The notes: generated by a model from the sequence alone, not told the origin. Counted from the stretch's first letter, positions 24,726 through 37,246 are shown. The stretch is 64,000 nt of DNA from Salinispora pacifica CNR114 (GCF_000514775.1 NZ_AZWO01000018.1:65710-129709), one strand, 5' to 3'. Made by a program: numbers and translations.

Positions 24726-26006
24726 GTGAGCGGCAATCCGTACCCGCTCGGTCTGCGGCTGGCCGGCCGGCGGGTGGTCGTGGTCGGTGGCGGAGTCGTG
24801 GCCACCCGCCGGGTGCCGGCGTTGCTCGACGCGGGCGCGGACGTCCTCCTGGTCGCGCCGGAGCTGACCCCGGCGCTGCGCGCCCACGCCGACGCCGGGC
24901 GGCTGTGCTGGCAGCGGCGGCGGTTCACCGCGGACGACCTCGACGGCGCCTGGCTGGTGCAGGTCGCGGTGGATGACCCGAGCGCCGCCGCCGCGATCAG
25001 CGCGGTGGCCGACGAGCGGCGGATCTTCTGTGTTCGGGCCGATGATCGCGCCGCCGCCACCGCGTGGACGCCGGCGGTGACCCGGCAGGGGCCGGTGACG
25101 GTGGCGGTTCTCGGCGGCGGTGACCCCCGCCGGTCGATGGCCGTCCGGGACGCCATCCGGGATCTGCTCGCCGCCGGGCCGGGTCGGCTGGCCCCGCCGC
25201 CGGCCGGTGCCGGAGCCGGCGGTGCTCCGGGGTCGGTCCGCGTCGATCGCTGGCAGGCCTCGCCGCGCCCAACCCACCGCGGTGGACAGGTCGCCCTGGT
25301 CGGCGCGGGCCCGGGTGACCCGGAGCTGATCACTGTCAAGGGGCGGCGGCTACTCGCCGAGGCGGAGGTGGTGGTCGCCGACCGGCTCGTGCCCGGGCTG
25401 CTCCTGGACGAGCTGGGTCCCGAGGTCGAGCTGGTGGACGCCGCCAAGATTCCCTACGGCCCGGCCCGTGCCCAGGAGGAGATCAACCGGATCTTGGTGG
25501 ACCGGGCCCGGGCCGGTAGGACCGTGGTCCGGCTCAAGGGGGGCGACCCGTACGTCTTCGGTCGCGGCGGCGAGGAGCTGCTGGCCTGCGCCGGTGCGGG
25601 CGTACCGGTGACGGTGGTACCCGGAGTGACCAGCGCCATCGCCGCCGCGGCCGGCGCCGGTGTCCCGGTGACCCACCGGGCGGTCGCGCACGAGTTCACC
25701 GTGGTCTCCGGGCACCTTCCGCCGGATTCGCCCGCCTCCATGGTGCGGTGGGAGCACCTTGCCGGGTTGCGTGGCACGTTGGTGATTCTGATGGGACTGA
25801 AGAATCTGGCGGCGATCTCCGCGACGTTGGTCGCCTACGGTCGCCCGGCCCAGACCCCGGCCGTGGTCGTACAGGAGGGCACGACCGACGCCCAACGGAC
25901 GATCCGCTCAACGCTGGGCGTGGTGGCGGCCGACGTGGCTGCGGCGGGCCTCCGTCCCCCGGCGGTCGTGGTCGTCGGCGACGTGGTCGGCACCCTGGGC
26001 TTCTGA
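24726..26006 (+). CDS. cysG: Siroheme synthase-type fusion (precorrin-2 dehydrogenase + uroporphyrinogen-III methyltransferase)
   Basis: A 426-residue fusion. The N-terminal NAD-binding precorrin-2 dehydrogenase domain has VVVVGGGVVATRRVPALLDAG (about 15-35). The C-terminal SUMT domain has LVGAGPGDPELITVKGRRLL (about 192), VRLKGGDPYVFGRGGEE (about 270), PGVTSAIAAAAGAGVPVTHR and VVGDVVGTLGF. It makes precorrin-2 for cobalamin and sirohydrochlorin for siroheme. The N-terminal unit is shorter than E. coli CysG, so the ferrochelatase function may be separate. GTG 24726 starts 34 bp after cobT. Confidence 0.92.
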   Translation: MSGNPYPLGLRLAGRRVVVVGGGVVATRRVPALLDAGADVLLVAPELTPALRAHADAGRLCWQRRRFTADDLDGAWLVQVAVDDPSAAAAISAVADERRIFCVRADDRAAATAWTPAVTRQGPVTVAVLGGGDPRRSMAVRDAIRDLLAAGPGRLAPPPAGAGAGGAPGSVRVDRWQASPRPTHRGGQVALVGAGPGDPELITVKGRRLLAEAEVVVADRLVPGLLLDELGPEVELVDAAKIPYGPARAQEEINRILVDRARAGRTVVRLKGGDPYVFGRGGEELLACAGAGVPVTVVPGVTSAIAAAAGAGVPVTHRAVAHEFTVVSGHLPPDSPASMVRWEHLAGLRGTLVILMGLKNLAAISATLVAYGRPAQTPAVVVQEGTTDAQRTIRSTLGVVAADVAAAGLRPPAVVVVGDVVGTLGF

Positions 26007-26018
26007 GAGCGGCCGGAC

Positions 26019-26125
26019 GCTCGTGGTGGCGGCCCTGCGCCTTTGGTGGCCGCCCGGTGCTCGTGGTGGCTGCCCGACGCGGGCCGCCACCACGAGCCGG
26101 GTCGGCCGACGCGGCTCGTGGTGGC
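26019..26125. terminator. Repeats forming a hairpin between convergent genes
   Basis: GCTCGTGGTGGC occurs at 26019-26030, 26059-26070 and 26114-26125, and its inverse GCCACCACGAGC at 26086-26097. The inverse copy can pair perfectly (12 bp) with any of the others. It lies between the stops of cysG and the OtsB-GH15 gene and probably ends transcription in both directions. Confidence 0.6.
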
Positions 26126-26140
26126 TGTCGGGGCCGCAGC

Positions 26141-28744
26141 TCACTGCTTGAGCATGTTGTCCAACAGCAGGGCGCAGCGGATCACGCCGAGGTGGCTGTA
26201 GGCCTGTGGATGGTTGCCCAGCCCGCGCTCGGTCAGCGGGTCGTACTGCTCGGGTAGCAGCCCGGTCGGTCCGGCGGTGTCGATCATCTGGGTGAACAAC
26301 TCCTCCGCGTCGCCCCGGCGGCCCGTACGCAGGTACGCCTCGATCAGCCACGAGGTGCAGATGTGGAATCCACCCTCCCGGCCGGGTAGGCCGTCCTCCC
26401 AGTGGTAGCGGTAGACCACCGGGCCGCTGCGCAGATCTGCCTCGATCTTGAGGACGGTGGAGACGAAGCGGGGGTCGTCCCCGGGGAGCAGGCCGGAGAG
26501 GCCGATCCAGAGCGAGGAGGCGTCACTGTCCTCGTGCCCGTACGCGACGCTGTACGCCTCGGCCTGCTCGTGCCAGCCGAACTCGAGCACGTTGGCGCCG
26601 ATCCGGTCGCGTAGCTCCACCCACTCGGGCTGCTCCGCACCGCCGTGCTTGCGCACCACGTGCAGTGCCCGGTCGACGGTCAGCCAACACATCACCTTCG
26701 AGAAGATGTGGTGTCGGGGCGCCAGCCGCGCCTCCCAGATGCCGTGATCCGGCTCGTGCCAGCGGCGGCGGACCGCCTCCACCATGTTCTCTAGCACCCG
26801 CCACTCGTCGTCCCGGACGGAGCCGCGAGCGTCGGCCACCGCCGCGATCAGGTCGGCGATCGGACCGAAGACGTCGAGTTGGAGCTGGTGGTTGGCGAGG
26901 TTGCCGACCCGGACGGGCCGGGAGCCGGCGTAGCCGGGCAAGGTGTCGATGACCGCCTCGGCGCCCAACTCGTAACCGTCAACCGTGTAGAGCGGGTGTA
27001 GCCGTTCGGGGTGCCCACCGGTCCGGTCAACGACTCCGTCGATCCAGCGCAGCAGCGCCTCGGCCTCCTCGGTGGAGCCGAGGTCAACCAGAGCGCGGGC
27101 GGTCAGCGCCGCGTCGCGGAGCCAGCAGTAGCGGTAGTCCCAGTTGCGGACGCCGCCCAACTCCTCGGGAAGGGAGGTGGTCGCGGCGGCCAGGATCGAG
27201 CCGCTCGGCTGGTGGCACAGCCCGCGGAGGGTGAGCGCGCTGCGGGCGACCAGGTCCCGACCGGTGGTCGGCAACCGCAGCGTGGCCACCCAGTCCTTCC
27301 AGGGCTGCTCCGCCGCGGCCTGCCGTTCGTGAATCGGCTGCCGATGGTGTTCCAGGCTGTGGGTGCCGAAGCGCATCTCCAACACGACCGGCCCGCCCGC
27401 GGCGGAGAGGTCAACGGTGGCCGTCGCTGTCTCGTACACGCCGTCGCCGACCACCTCCCAGGTGACGCCGGGGGAGTAGAGCGCGACCGGGTGGTTGGAG
27501 CCGAGCACCAGCAGCCCGTCGTCGAGCGGTTGGAGCTGGACGGCGACCTGGCCGAACTCGGGCCGGGGGGCGAACTCCAGCTGCGCCCGGCCCCGCCCGG
27601 TGAGCACCCGGACCAGGGCCGAGTCGGCGCTGACGATCGCCGGCCCGTCCGGTGTGGTCTCGGTGTCCGGCGTGTCCAGCCAGTCGGTCACGGTCAGGCC
27701 GGACCACCGGGTCTCCACGGTCATCGTGTTGGAGCGATAGCGCTGGCCGAGCGGGATGCCACCGCGCTCCGGTACGACGCTGAAGTAGCCGGCGGGGCTG
27801 CCGCCGACCAGGTCGGCGAAGATCGCGGCGGAGTCGGGCTTGGGGTTGCACAGCCAGGTGACCTTGGCTTCCGGGGTGAGGAGCGCGACCGTACGGCCGT
27901 TGGCCAGCATCGAGTGCCGCTCGATCGGCACCGCCCGCTCGCCGAAGAGCCAGTTCCGTCGGGTCTCCAGCAGCAGGCCGAGGGCGCGGGCGGCCTCGAT
28001 CGGCTCGGCTACCCGATGCTGCGCCCTGGTCTCGCCGGGCCCGATCTTGATGCCGACATCTGGCCCGTGCAGGTTGCCGAAGGCGTTCTCGTCGGTGACA
28101 TCATCGCCGATGAACAGCACCGCGCTGGCGGAGAGCTGGGTACGAAGTTGGTCGACGGCGGTGCCTTTGTGGGTGGCGACCACCGACAGCTCGATGACCT
28201 CCTTTCCTTGGGTGACGGTGACGTCGTCCCAGGTCGCGGGGCCGTTGCGGACCGCCTCGACGGCTGCGGCGGCGATCTGTGGATCAACCCCGCGGGTGTG
28301 TACGGCGACGCTGGCCGGCTTGCGCTCCAGCCGAACTCCGGGGTGGGTGGCGACAATCTCGCGCAGCGCGTCCCGAAGCCGGGTGCGGACGGCGACCAGC
28401 TCGGGGGAGAGCCGTTCGACGAAGCCGATGTCGAATTCGGAACCGTGGCTGCCGACGAGGTGGACTTCGCTGGGCAGCCGGGACAGGGCGGCCAGATCCC
28501 GTAGCGCCCGCCCGGAGACGACCGCCACATTGGTCTGCGGTAGCGAGGCGAGCGCCCGGACCGCAGCCGCCGCCTCCGGCAGCGGCACGGCCTGGCTCGG
28601 GTCCTCGACGATCGGGGCGAGGGTGCCGTCGTAGTCACAGGCGATCAGCAACTGGGGGACGCGGGCGATGCGACCGATCGCGGTGCGCAGCTCCTGCTCC
28701 AGGCCGCCACCGACCGGGTTGCCGAGTGTGGTGCCGGTGCTCAC
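26141..28744 (-). CDS. otsB: Trehalose-6-phosphate phosphatase fused to GH15 glucoamylase/trehalase-like domain
   Basis: An 867-residue fusion. The N-terminal HAD phosphatase (about 1-265) has [19 protein letters not shown] (nucleophile Asp near 38) and [13 protein letters not shown] (metal Asp). The C-terminal GH15 domain (about 270-867) has [20 protein letters not shown], the acid Glu region [15 protein letters not shown] and the base Glu region [28 protein letters not shown]15 relatives in mycobacteria are trehalases, so one polypeptide may both make trehalose and cleave it. It overlaps otsA by 4 nt. All catalytic motifs appear intact; the substrate of the GH15 half is inferred. Confidence 0.9.
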   Translation of the reverse strand: MSTGTTLGNPVGGGLEQELRTAIGRIARVPQLLIACDYDGTLAPIVEDPSQAVPLPEAAAAVRALASLPQTNVAVVSGRALRDLAALSRLPSEVHLVGSHGSEFDIGFVERLSPELVAVRTRLRDALREIVATHPGVRLERKPASVAVHTRGVDPQIAAAAVEAVRNGPATWDDVTVTQGKEVIELSVVATHKGTAVDQLRTQLSASAVLFIGDDVTDENAFGNLHGPDVGIKIGPGETRAQHRVAEPIEAARALGLLLETRRNWLFGERAVPIERHSMLANGRTVALLTPEAKVTWLCNPKPDSAAIFADLVGGSPAGYFSVVPERGGIPLGQRYRSNTMTVETRWSGLTVTDWLDTPDTETTPDGPAIVSADSALVRVLTGRGRAQLEFAPRPEFGQVAVQLQPLDDGLLVLGSNHPVALYSPGVTWEVVGDGVYETATATVDLSAAGGPVVLEMRFGTHSLEHHRQPIHERQAAAEQPWKDWVATLRLPTTGRDLVARSALTLRGLCHQPSGSILAAATTSLPEELGGVRNWDYRYCWLRDAALTARALVDLGSTEEAEALLRWIDGVVDRTGGHPERLHPLYTVDGYELGAEAVIDTLPGYAGSRPVRVGNLANHQLQLDVFGPIADLIAAVADARGSVRDDEWRVLENMVEAVRRRWHEPDHGIWEARLAPRHHIFSKVMCWLTVDRALHVVRKHGGAEQPEWVELRDRIGANVLEFGWHEQAEAYSVAYGHEDSDASSLWIGLSGLLPGDDPRFVSTVLKIEADLRSGPVVYRYHWEDGLPGREGGFHICTSWLIEAYLRTGRRGDAEELFTQMIDTAGPTGLLPEQYDPLTERGLGNHPQAYSHLGVIRCALLLDNMLKQ

Positions 28745-30141
28745 GAGGCATCCGGTCCCGGTACGCCGAGTTCGGTGAGGAAGGACTTCGCCCAGTGCCC
28801 CACGTCGTGGGTACGCAGATGACGTTGCATTGTCCGCATGCGGCGACGCGCCTCCGGCTTCTCCACGTGCACGGCCCGCAGCAGGGCCTCCTTGACCGCG
28901 TCCGGGTCGTGCGGGTTACACAGGAACGATTGGCGCAGCTCGGTGGCGGCGCCAGCGAATTCACTCAGCACCAGCGCGCCGCCTCGGTCGGCGCGCGCTG
29001 CTACGTACTCCTTGGCCACCAGATTCATTCCGTCTCGCAGCGGGGTCACCATCATCACGTCGGCGGCGACGTACATCGCGGCCAGTTCGGTGCGACTGTA
29101 CGACTGGTGCAGATAATGCACTGCCGGTACCCCAACTCGACCAAATTCACCATTTATCCGGCCAACCTCGCGCTCTACCTTGACGCGAAGTGCCTGGTAG
29201 TGCTCCACCCGTTCTCGACTCGGCGTCGCCACCTGCACCATAACCGCGTCCGGAACTGTCAACTTTCCGTCAGAGAGCAACTCGCGGAAGGCCTTGAGTC
29301 GTAACTCGATGCCCTTCGTGTAGTCGAGCCGGTCAACGCCCAGGATGATCGTGCGTGGGTTCCCCAGTTCCGCGCGGATCTCCTCCGCCCGCGCCCGGAT
29401 CGTCGGATCCACCGCGAGGCGCTCCATCTCCTGCGTGTCGATGGAGATGGGGAACGCGCCCGCCTTCACCCGGCGGCCGTCGACCTGGATCATCTGCCCC
29501 TCGTAGCGCAGCCCGAGCAGGTGCCGGGCCAGCCGGACGAAGTTCTGCGCCGCGAGCCGCTGCTGGAAGCCCACCAGATCGGAGCCGAGTAGCCCGCGGA
29601 GGATCTCGGTGCGGAACGGCATCTGCATGAACAGCTCGATCGGCGGGAACGGGATGTGCAGGAAGAAGCCGATCCGTAGGTCGGGGCGGAGCTCGCGGAG
29701 CATCGCCGGTACCAGCTGGAGTTGGTAGTCCTGCACCCAGACCGTGGCACCCTCCGCCGCGACCTCCGATGCCGCCTCGGCGAAGCGGGCGTTCACCAGC
29801 CGGTAGGTCTCCCGCCAGCGGCGCTTGTAAACCGGGGTCTCGACCGCGTCGTGGTACAGCGGCCAGATCATGGCGTTGGACTGCCCCTCGTAGTAGCGCT
29901 CCAACTCCTCCGCGCTCAACGGCACCGGATGTAGCCGGATGCCCTCCAGGTCGAACGGCTCCGGTGCGGCCCCCTTGCCGCCGGCCCAGCCCACCCAGGT
30001 CCCGTGGTGCTCGGCGAGGACAGGATGCAGTGCGGTCACGAGCCCACCCGGGCTGCGTCGCCACTGCCGTCCCTCGGGTGTGCTCACCTCGTCAACGGGC
30101 AATCGATTGGCCACTACGACAAAGGAGCTGCGGACGGTCAC
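28741..30141 (-). CDS. otsA: Alpha,alpha-trehalose-phosphate synthase (UDP-forming)
   Basis: GT20 enzyme that joins UDP-glucose and glucose-6-phosphate. 466 residues. Motifs: [12 protein letters not shown] (N-terminal), [70 protein letters not shown] (about 265) and [20 protein letters not shown] (about 365). GTG 30141 is chosen because a GGAGG lies about 11 nt upstream and the family N-terminus follows at once; an open frame continues to 30249 without protein character. First gene of the otsA/otsB-GH15 pair. Confidence 0.94.
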   Translation of the reverse strand: MTVRSSFVVVANRLPVDEVSTPEGRQWRRSPGGLVTALHPVLAEHHGTWVGWAGGKGAAPEPFDLEGIRLHPVPLSAEELERYYEGQSNAMIWPLYHDAVETPVYKRRWRETYRLVNARFAEAASEVAAEGATVWVQDYQLQLVPAMLRELRPDLRIGFFLHIPFPPIELFMQMPFRTEILRGLLGSDLVGFQQRLAAQNFVRLARHLLGLRYEGQMIQVDGRRVKAGAFPISIDTQEMERLAVDPTIRARAEEIRAELGNPRTIILGVDRLDYTKGIELRLKAFRELLSDGKLTVPDAVMVQVATPSRERVEHYQALRVKVEREVGRINGEFGRVGVPAVHYLHQSYSRTELAAMYVAADVMMVTPLRDGMNLVAKEYVAARADRGGALVLSEFAGAATELRQSFLCNPHDPDAVKEALLRAVHVEKPEARRRMRTMQRHLRTHDVGHWAKSFLTELGVPGPDAS

Positions 30142-30470
30142 GTTGGGCCACCTCCGGGTGCTGACGAATCCCCCGCGTCGAGCGTACTGAGCGTAGCCGC
30201 GGCGTCTGGTGTACCGTGCCGGACTTAACCCACCCGCTCGTCGGCGCACAACCCCAAACGTGATCTTGTCGACACTTTCTGGTGTTCTGCCGGGCGGTCA
30301 GGTCGGGTCGCCGGCCCGGCGGGGTGATGTGGGCGCAGCCGGGGTGACCTGTCAGGATTGACGGCGGGCCGGCGTGACCGGCCCGCCGACGGGCGACCTC
30401 GGCTCCGCATCCGCGGCGGCCCCGCCCGCGTGTAGACCACACCGTTGATCGATGGAGGGTAGCCCGCACC
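30142..30470. promoter_or_regulatory. Divergent intergenic region between otsA and ettA
   Basis: 329 bp without a gene. It contains a strong 11-bp hairpin: CGGCGGGCCGG (30362-30372) pairs with CCGGCCCGCCG (30378-30388). It lies about 80 bp upstream of ettA and could be a leader structure or a terminator for upstream transcripts. AT-richer sequence around 30255-30290 may hold promoters. Confidence 0.45.
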
Positions 30471-32147
<1,677 letters not shown>

Positions 32148-32150
32148 CTC

Positions 32151-32597
32151 ATGGCGGACCGGTTCCTTTACCACTGCACGCTCCGCTGGTCCGACCTGGA
32201 CGCGTACGGGCACATCAACAACTCACGCTTTCTTACCCTCTACGAGGAGGCGCGGGTGGCCCTGATGTTCGCCGGGGGGCGGGCCTGGGGCGTCGGCTCG
32301 TTCGCCGACGGTGTGGTGATTCGGCGGCACGAGGTGGACTACCTGCGGCCGGTCGACTACGCGCTTGGCCGAGCCACCGCGGAGTCGGCGCCGACGGTCC
32401 GGATTGAGCTCTGGGTGTCGGAGATTCGGGTTGCCTCCGTTACCGTCGACTACGAGATGTACGACGGTGAATTGCTGGTCAGTCGGGCCCGGTCGGTGCT
32501 GGTGCCGTTTGATCTGAGCCGGCAGCTGCCGCGTCGCCTCTCCGCCGAGGAGCGGGCCTTCCTACGTACCTACCTCATCCAGGAGGGGTCGGCGTGA
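32151..32597 (+). CDS. Acyl-CoA thioesterase, 4HBT hotdog family
   Basis: A 148-residue hotdog-fold thioesterase with the active-site block LRWSDLDAYGHINNSRFLTLYEEAR (Asp near residue 17) followed by the hotdog helix. The central strand region EVDYLRPVDYALGRATAES matches YbgC/4HBT enzymes. It starts 3 bp after ettA and overlaps the next gene by 4 nt, so the three form one transcript. The acyl-CoA substrate cannot be told from sequence. Confidence 0.88.
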   Translation: MADRFLYHCTLRWSDLDAYGHINNSRFLTLYEEARVALMFAGGRAWGVGSFADGVVIRRHEVDYLRPVDYALGRATAESAPTVRIELWVSEIRVASVTVDYEMYDGELLVSRARSVLVPFDLSRQLPRRLSAEERAFLRTYLIQEGSA

Positions 32598-33322
32598 CCG
32601 GCCCGGGGACCGTGGGACGGGGCGGTCATCCGCCCACGGTGCCTGGCGGGATGGGGCATGGGTTGACCGGCGTCGCTGACGCGGGCACCTTTCTGACCCG
32701 GCTGGTCCGGCTGGATCGGGGGGCGTTGGTACGGTTGCGGCCCGCCGGCGGGCCGGAGGAGCGGACCGCCCTCTGGGCCCGGTTGCCATGGGGGGTGCTG
32801 GTGGTCCACACGGTGGCCGGCGGCGGCCCCGGTGACGCCACCGTTTCCGCCGGCGAGCTGTTGGCGGAGCTGGCTGCGGGCGGCTCGGCACTGCCCGTCC
32901 GGCGGGACGCGCAGTGGCGCTGGCCGTTGCCGCCGCCCACCAGCCGGCGGGTGGAGACGCTTCCCGCGGCCGAGCTGTGGCGGGTGGCCGAAGCCGCGGC
33001 GACGGCCCTTCGGGATGCCGCCGGTCACGGAGTGGCGGGTAGGGCGCTCGGGGAGCGGGTGCTGCGCGATGCGCTCCTGGATCATGTGCCGGTGGTCGTC
33101 ACTCCGGACGACGCTCCCCGCACGCCGGTCGAGGTGCCCCAGCGGTTGGTCCAGGGCTTGGTGCGGATGGGCTTTCTCGGTGCGCCGGGGGTGGCCGGTG
33201 GGGTGGTGCAGGTGCGGGCGGTTGGTCAATGGGTCGGCCTGGTTGGCCCGTACGGGGCAGTTTGGTTGCAGAGGGTGACAGATCTAACTGTTCAGCCTAT
33301 CCTTGGTCAGCAGTCTGGATGA
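32594..33322 (+). CDS. Conserved actinobacterial hypothetical protein
   Basis: A 242-residue soluble protein, no named family. After a Gly/Pro-rich N-terminus, a domain with LTRLVRLDRGALVRLRPAGG, ALWARLPWGVLVVHTVAGG and a helical middle (AELWRVAEAAATALRDAAG, VLRDALLDHVPVVVTPD) precedes a C-terminal part beginning VPQRLVQGLVRMGFLG. The GTGA overlap with the thioesterase gene suggests linked expression. No catalytic motif, signal peptide or TM helix. Confidence 0.65.
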   Translation: MTGPGTVGRGGHPPTVPGGMGHGLTGVADAGTFLTRLVRLDRGALVRLRPAGGPEERTALWARLPWGVLVVHTVAGGGPGDATVSAGELLAELAAGGSALPVRRDAQWRWPLPPPTSRRVETLPAAELWRVAEAAATALRDAAGHGVAGRALGERVLRDALLDHVPVVVTPDDAPRTPVEVPQRLVQGLVRMGFLGAPGVAGGVVQVRAVGQWVGLVGPYGAVWLQRVTDLTVQPILGQQSG

Positions 33323-33453
33323 TCCCCCATCGTCCTTCTGTCCCAGGGAGTTCATTAGGGGGGTGCTTCTTCCCGGCTGTCCGGGTACCGTCCATCCTCG
33401 GATCCAACGCAGCGTTAAGGGCTGGATCCGCTGGGGAGTGAGGTGGGTGAGCG

Positions 33454-34038
33454 ATGCCGTGGTGGTCGTGGCGCCCCGGTCCCGCTGACGGCGGTGAGCC
33501 GGATAGCCGGGGCAGGGCCACAGTGGAGGACACGGTCCGGGTCAGTCCGCCGGCTCCCCGACAACCGGGCGACAGCTACCCCGGAGTCGATCTTTCTCCG
33601 GTCGTGGACGCATCCCCCACCGTCGCACCGGTCACGCTCAGCCGGATCAGTGCCGTGCTCGACCAGCTCGACGTCCGCTACCTGTCCGACGGCGACGGAA
33701 ACCTGCTGGCGATGTGGGAGCGGCACGCGGTCCTGGTCGCGCTCGAGGGCCCGGACGACGAGATTCTGGTACTGCGCGTTCGGCCGCATGCGACCGTCCC
33801 GCCGGATTGGGAGGATCGGGCCTACCGGGTGGTCAACGAGTGGAACCACACCCGTCGCTTCTGTAAGGCGTACATCGGAGATCCGTCCGAACGCGGCCAG
33901 CTTCCGATCTATGCCGAGCTGCAGGTGCCGTTCGCCGCCGGCGTGCACGACGCGCTCCTGGTCGAAATGATCGACTGCGGGGCGGCGGTAGCCACCAACT
34001 TCGTCGACTGGCTGCACGACGAAGGTGCCCTGCTCTGA
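33454..34038 (+). CDS. YbjN-domain protein
   Basis: A 194-residue protein. The first 55 residues are Pro/Gly-rich and poorly conserved. The YbjN-like fold follows: LSRISAVLDQLDVRYLSDGDGNLLAMWERHAVLVALEG, EDRAYRVVNEWNHTRRFCKAYIGDP and AGVHDALLVEMIDCGAAVATNFVDWLHDEG. YbjN folds resemble secretion chaperones; the function in actinobacteria is unknown. It follows the ettA unit after a 131-bp gap with no recognised signal. Confidence 0.75.
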   Translation: MPWWSWRPGPADGGEPDSRGRATVEDTVRVSPPAPRQPGDSYPGVDLSPVVDASPTVAPVTLSRISAVLDQLDVRYLSDGDGNLLAMWERHAVLVALEGPDDEILVLRVRPHATVPPDWEDRAYRVVNEWNHTRRFCKAYIGDPSERGQLPIYAELQVPFAAGVHDALLVEMIDCGAAVATNFVDWLHDEGALL

Positions 34039-34075
34039 CCTGCCCCGCCCCGCTCGGACCGCCTGGGTCTTCTGG

Positions 34076-34564
34076 TCACGCCGAGGTGGCCGGGTCCTCC
34101 AGCGCGTTCACCATGAAGTACGCGGCCCGCTCCAGGTAGTCCCAGAGCGCGGTGGTGAGCTCCGGTGGTAGGTCCAGTCGATCCACGGCCTGCCGCATGT
34201 GCCGTAGCCAGGCGTCCCGTTCCGCCGCCCCGATCCGGAACGGTGCGTGCCGCATCCGCAGTCGCGGGTGTCCCCGCTGGGCGGAGTAGGTGTTCGGCCC
34301 GCCCCAGTACTGCATCAGGAACAGGGTGAGCCGCTCCGCGGCGGGCCCCAGATCCTCCTCTGGATACATCGGCCGCAGCAGCGGGTCGTCGGCGACGCCC
34401 GCATAGAACTCGTCCACCAACTTGCGGAAGGTGGGCTCGCCGCCAACCGCAGTAAAGAAACTCGTTGCGGAGGCGGGGTTGCCGGAATCACCTGCGGGAT
34501 GCACGGGTCCATCCTGCCAGGTTTCGGTGGCCGTCCGCCGCTGGCCGGACGTGGGACGGGTCAC
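34076..34564 (-). CDS. glbO: Group II truncated haemoglobin (trHbO)
   Basis: A haem protein of the 2/2 globin group II. Core from about residue 35: [37 protein letters not shown] (Tyr in the B helix), [27 protein letters not shown] (proximal His in RMRHAPF, about 103), then [15 protein letters not shown] with the G8 Trp typical of group II. The first 30 residues are an unconserved extension, so an internal start is possible. It overlaps the MFS gene by 4 nt. Proposed roles of the group are oxygen or redox chemistry near membrane respiration. Confidence 0.9.
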   Translation of the reverse strand: MTRPTSGQRRTATETWQDGPVHPAGDSGNPASATSFFTAVGGEPTFRKLVDEFYAGVADDPLLRPMYPEEDLGPAAERLTLFLMQYWGGPNTYSAQRGHPRLRMRHAPFRIGAAERDAWLRHMRQAVDRLDLPPELTTALWDYLERAAYFMVNALEDPATSA

Positions 34565-35979
34565 GTACCGGCCCGCCTCCGGCCCGGTGCGGACACCGTG
34601 TTGCGATGCCGTTCCTGGGCGCCCTGCTGGCCCTCGCCCGGGATGTCGATCGGCTGGTCCCCAGGGCGGTCCGATCCCGACCGGGGGGCGGGCGGCGCCG
34701 GCGCCGGATCACGTGCGTCAGCTCCCGAAGCCGCCTCGATCGCGGCGTCAACGCTCGCCCGACTCGGCCACGACAGCACCGCGACGGTCATCAGTAGCAC
34801 CCCGGCGCTGCTCCAGAGCCCGACCACGAGCGGGATGGAGAACCGATCGGCGAGCACCCCGGTCACCAGAACCGCCAGCCCCTGGATCACCTGCATGCCG
34901 GAGGCCATGACACCGAAGGCGCGAGCCCGGAAGCCGTCCGGCAGCACCCGGACGAACAAGCCGTTGGCCGTTGGCAGCAGCCCGGCGACGGCGAATCCGC
35001 ACCCGGCGGCCAGCAGCGCCACCACCAGTGGTGACGGGTCGAGCAGGGTGGGAACCAGAAGCAGCGGAGCGAGCACTGCCAGCGGACGCATCAGGGCGAT
35101 CCGGCGGGCCGGCGCGACCAGGCGGCCGACGATCAGGCCGCCAAGAATGTACCCGACCGGGACGGCGGCCATGATGATTGCCTGGGCGAGGCCTTTGTCC
35201 ATGTCGTCGGCGTGCTGGCCGGCCCACGCCGCCGCGAGCCCTTCCGGGACGATGGAGAAGAGCATGGCGCTGAACACGAGGATCGCGATGGCGCGTAGCA
35301 CGGGTTGGCCGAAGACCATCCGGAAGCCCTCGCCGGTCTCCCGCAGCAGGTGGCTGCGGTGCACAGCCTGCATCTCCGTTGGTCGGGCAGCCACCCCGAG
35401 ACGGACCAGCGTGGCGGACACGGCGTAGGTCGCCGACGTGACCAGCAGGGCGAGGACGGGGCTGGCCGCAGCGATCGCCGCGCCGGCCAGGTAGCCAACC
35501 ACCTGCGCGGCCTGGCCGACGCTGGCGATGATCGACATTCCGACCACGAGGCGGTCACCGGCCAGGATCCGTGGCAGCAGCGCCGACCGGGCGGCCTGAC
35601 TCGGCGGGTTGGCGAGGGTGGCGGCGAAGAGGAGCGCCAGGACCAGCGGAGTCGGCATCCCGGGCACCGCGATGACGAGCAGCAGCACCATCCGGATCAG
35701 GTCGCAGGTGACCATCACGGCTCGGTGGGGATGCCGTTCGGCGACGGCCGCGAGCAGTGGACCGCCGACCAGCCAGGGCAGGTAGCTGATGGCGAATGCC
35801 GCCGCGGAGAGGGCTACCGACTCGGTCTCCCGATAGACCAGGAGGGTCACCGCAGCCTTCGCGAGGTAGTCACCAACCCAGGAGAGGACTCCGGCCGTCA
35901 GAACAAATCGGTACTCGCGCTGGGCGAACACCTCCCTGAAGGTGGCCGGACGGGTTGGAGAAGGTCGGCCGTTGGGCAC
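34561..35979 (-). CDS. MFS transporter
   Basis: A 472-residue polytopic protein with about 12 hydrophobic segments in two halves and the MFS-3/enterobactin-exporter-like start ([36 protein letters not shown], about 14-49). The loop 2-3 motif is degenerate ([11 protein letters not shown]). A 60-residue Pro/Gly/Arg-rich cytoplasmic tail follows the last helix. It is upstream of the trHbO gene with a 4-nt overlap, so both share a transcript. Substrate unknown; efflux is likelier than uptake. Confidence 0.85.
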   Translation of the reverse strand: MPNGRPSPTRPATFREVFAQREYRFVLTAGVLSWVGDYLAKAAVTLLVYRETESVALSAAAFAISYLPWLVGGPLLAAVAERHPHRAVMVTCDLIRMVLLLVIAVPGMPTPLVLALLFAATLANPPSQAARSALLPRILAGDRLVVGMSIIASVGQAAQVVGYLAGAAIAAASPVLALLVTSATYAVSATLVRLGVAARPTEMQAVHRSHLLRETGEGFRMVFGQPVLRAIAILVFSAMLFSIVPEGLAAAWAGQHADDMDKGLAQAIIMAAVPVGYILGGLIVGRLVAPARRIALMRPLAVLAPLLLVPTLLDPSPLVVALLAAGCGFAVAGLLPTANGLFVRVLPDGFRARAFGVMASGMQVIQGLAVLVTGVLADRFSIPLVVGLWSSAGVLLMTVAVLSWPSRASVDAAIEAASGADARDPAPAPPAPRSGSDRPGDQPIDIPGEGQQGAQERHRNTVSAPGRRRAGT

Positions 35980-36202
35980 ATCGCCTCCATAGTTCCCGGA
36001 CCAGGCACTGCTGATTGGCCGAGTCGGGAAGCATCGTCCGAATTGCCGACCAGCGAGGAGAATTCCTCCGCTGCCGGGGAGCTGTATCGGATTCTGCCGG
36101 ATTCACTGGCAACCAGCCAGGGCGAAATGGTTGATCGTCGGATCGCCGACTGAACGAAAGGGGGATAGCCGGAGGGGTGCGTGACCGAAAGTGCTGCTTC
36201 GG

Positions 36203-37246
36203 TCACGGCGTGCTGCTGGCGCCGCCCACCCGGGACGCCTGCCCCGGCAGACCCGGGAACCGCGCCGCGGCGATCTTATCGGTAAAGCCGGAGTTCTCCA
36301 GTGCGCCGGCCAGCCGGCGACGCAGTTCCCGGCCGACGGCGAACTGACCGTCCGCCGTCGTCTTCACCACGGTCCGGATTACCGCGCCCTCCATCGTCAT
36401 CTGCTCGACACCCAGCACCTCAGGCGGTTCGATGACCTCCGGGGCCAGGTCCGGGTCCACCGCGACCGATGCGGCCGCCTCCCGTAACACAGTTGTCGCC
36501 TCCTCGGTGCTGGCGAAGCCGATCGGCAGGTCCACCACGACCAGCGCCCAGCCCTGACTCTTGTTGCCGACCCGGATGATTTCTCCGTTGCGGATATACC
36601 AGAGGACTCCGCGTGCGTCGCGTACCGTCGTCACCCGCAGGCCGACCGACTCCACAAAGCCGGTCGCCTCACCGAAATCGACCGTGTCCCCGACGCCGTA
36701 CTGGTCCTCGATCAGCATGAACAATCCGGCGATCAGGTCCTTCACCAGACTCTGCGCACCGAAACCCAGGGCCACCCCGACGATGCCGGCGCTGGCGAGC
36801 AGTGGCGCCAGGTCGAAGCTGAATTCCTTGAGCACCATCAACAATGCGATGCCGAAGATAAATGCCGTGGAGAGGCTGCGCAGTACCGAGCCGATGGCCT
36901 CGGTGCGCTGCCGACGCCGTTCCGGTACGAACTCACCCGGCTGGGTGTCCGAGGTCGGGATCCGCTCTCGCAACGGTCGCAGCATCGTGGGCATGCCCGC
37001 ACTGCTGGTGCTGCGGACGAGTCGCCTGATGGCTCGGCTGATCAGCCATCGGGCTACCAGGGCCAGTACCAGAATCAGTGCGATCCGGAATGGCTTGATC
37101 AAAATCCAGTAGCTGCCCTCGGCGAACCACACCGCGCCGGTCAGGTCGTGTAGGGCGGCGCAGAGCGGCTCCTGGAGACACTCTGCGCTGGGCTCGTCGG
37201 TGGCAAGGAAGCCGGCGGTCGCGGCCGAAACAAGGGAGGCATCCAC
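36203..37246 (-). CDS. MscS-family mechanosensitive channel
   Basis: A 347-residue small-conductance mechanosensitive channel. TM helices at about 49-70, 122-142 and the pore helix in LLASAGIVGVALGFGAQSLVKDLIAGLFMLIEDQYGVGD (about 148-186), whose Gly/Ala packing pattern is diagnostic. The cytoplasmic beta and alpha/beta cage follows (VESVGLRVTTVRDARGVLWYIRNGEI). It would release solutes on osmotic downshift. Transcribed alone; 36203 is 223 bp past the MFS start on the same strand. Confidence 0.92.
   Translation of the reverse strand: MDASLVSAATAGFLATDEPSAECLQEPLCAALHDLTGAVWFAEGSYWILIKPFRIALILVLALVARWLISRAIRRLVRSTSSAGMPTMLRPLRERIPTSDTQPGEFVPERRRQRTEAIGSVLRSLSTAFIFGIALLMVLKEFSFDLAPLLASAGIVGVALGFGAQSLVKDLIAGLFMLIEDQYGVGDTVDFGEATGFVESVGLRVTTVRDARGVLWYIRNGEIIRVGNKSQGWALVVVDLPIGFASTEEATTVLREAAASVAVDPDLAPEVIEPPEVLGVEQMTMEGAVIRTVVKTTADGQFAVGRELRRRLAGALENSGFTDKIAAARFPGLPGQASRVGGASSTP

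Noticed and set aside
23195..25447. 750-codon minus-strand frame opposite cobC, cobT and cysG
   Set aside because: Low-complexity Arg/Ser/Gly composition and entirely antisense to three clear enzymes; a GC-rich shadow.
13583..26006. Complete cobalamin biosynthesis locus
   Set aside because: Only cobD, cobQ, cobC, cobT and cysG are present; most corrin-ring genes must lie elsewhere.
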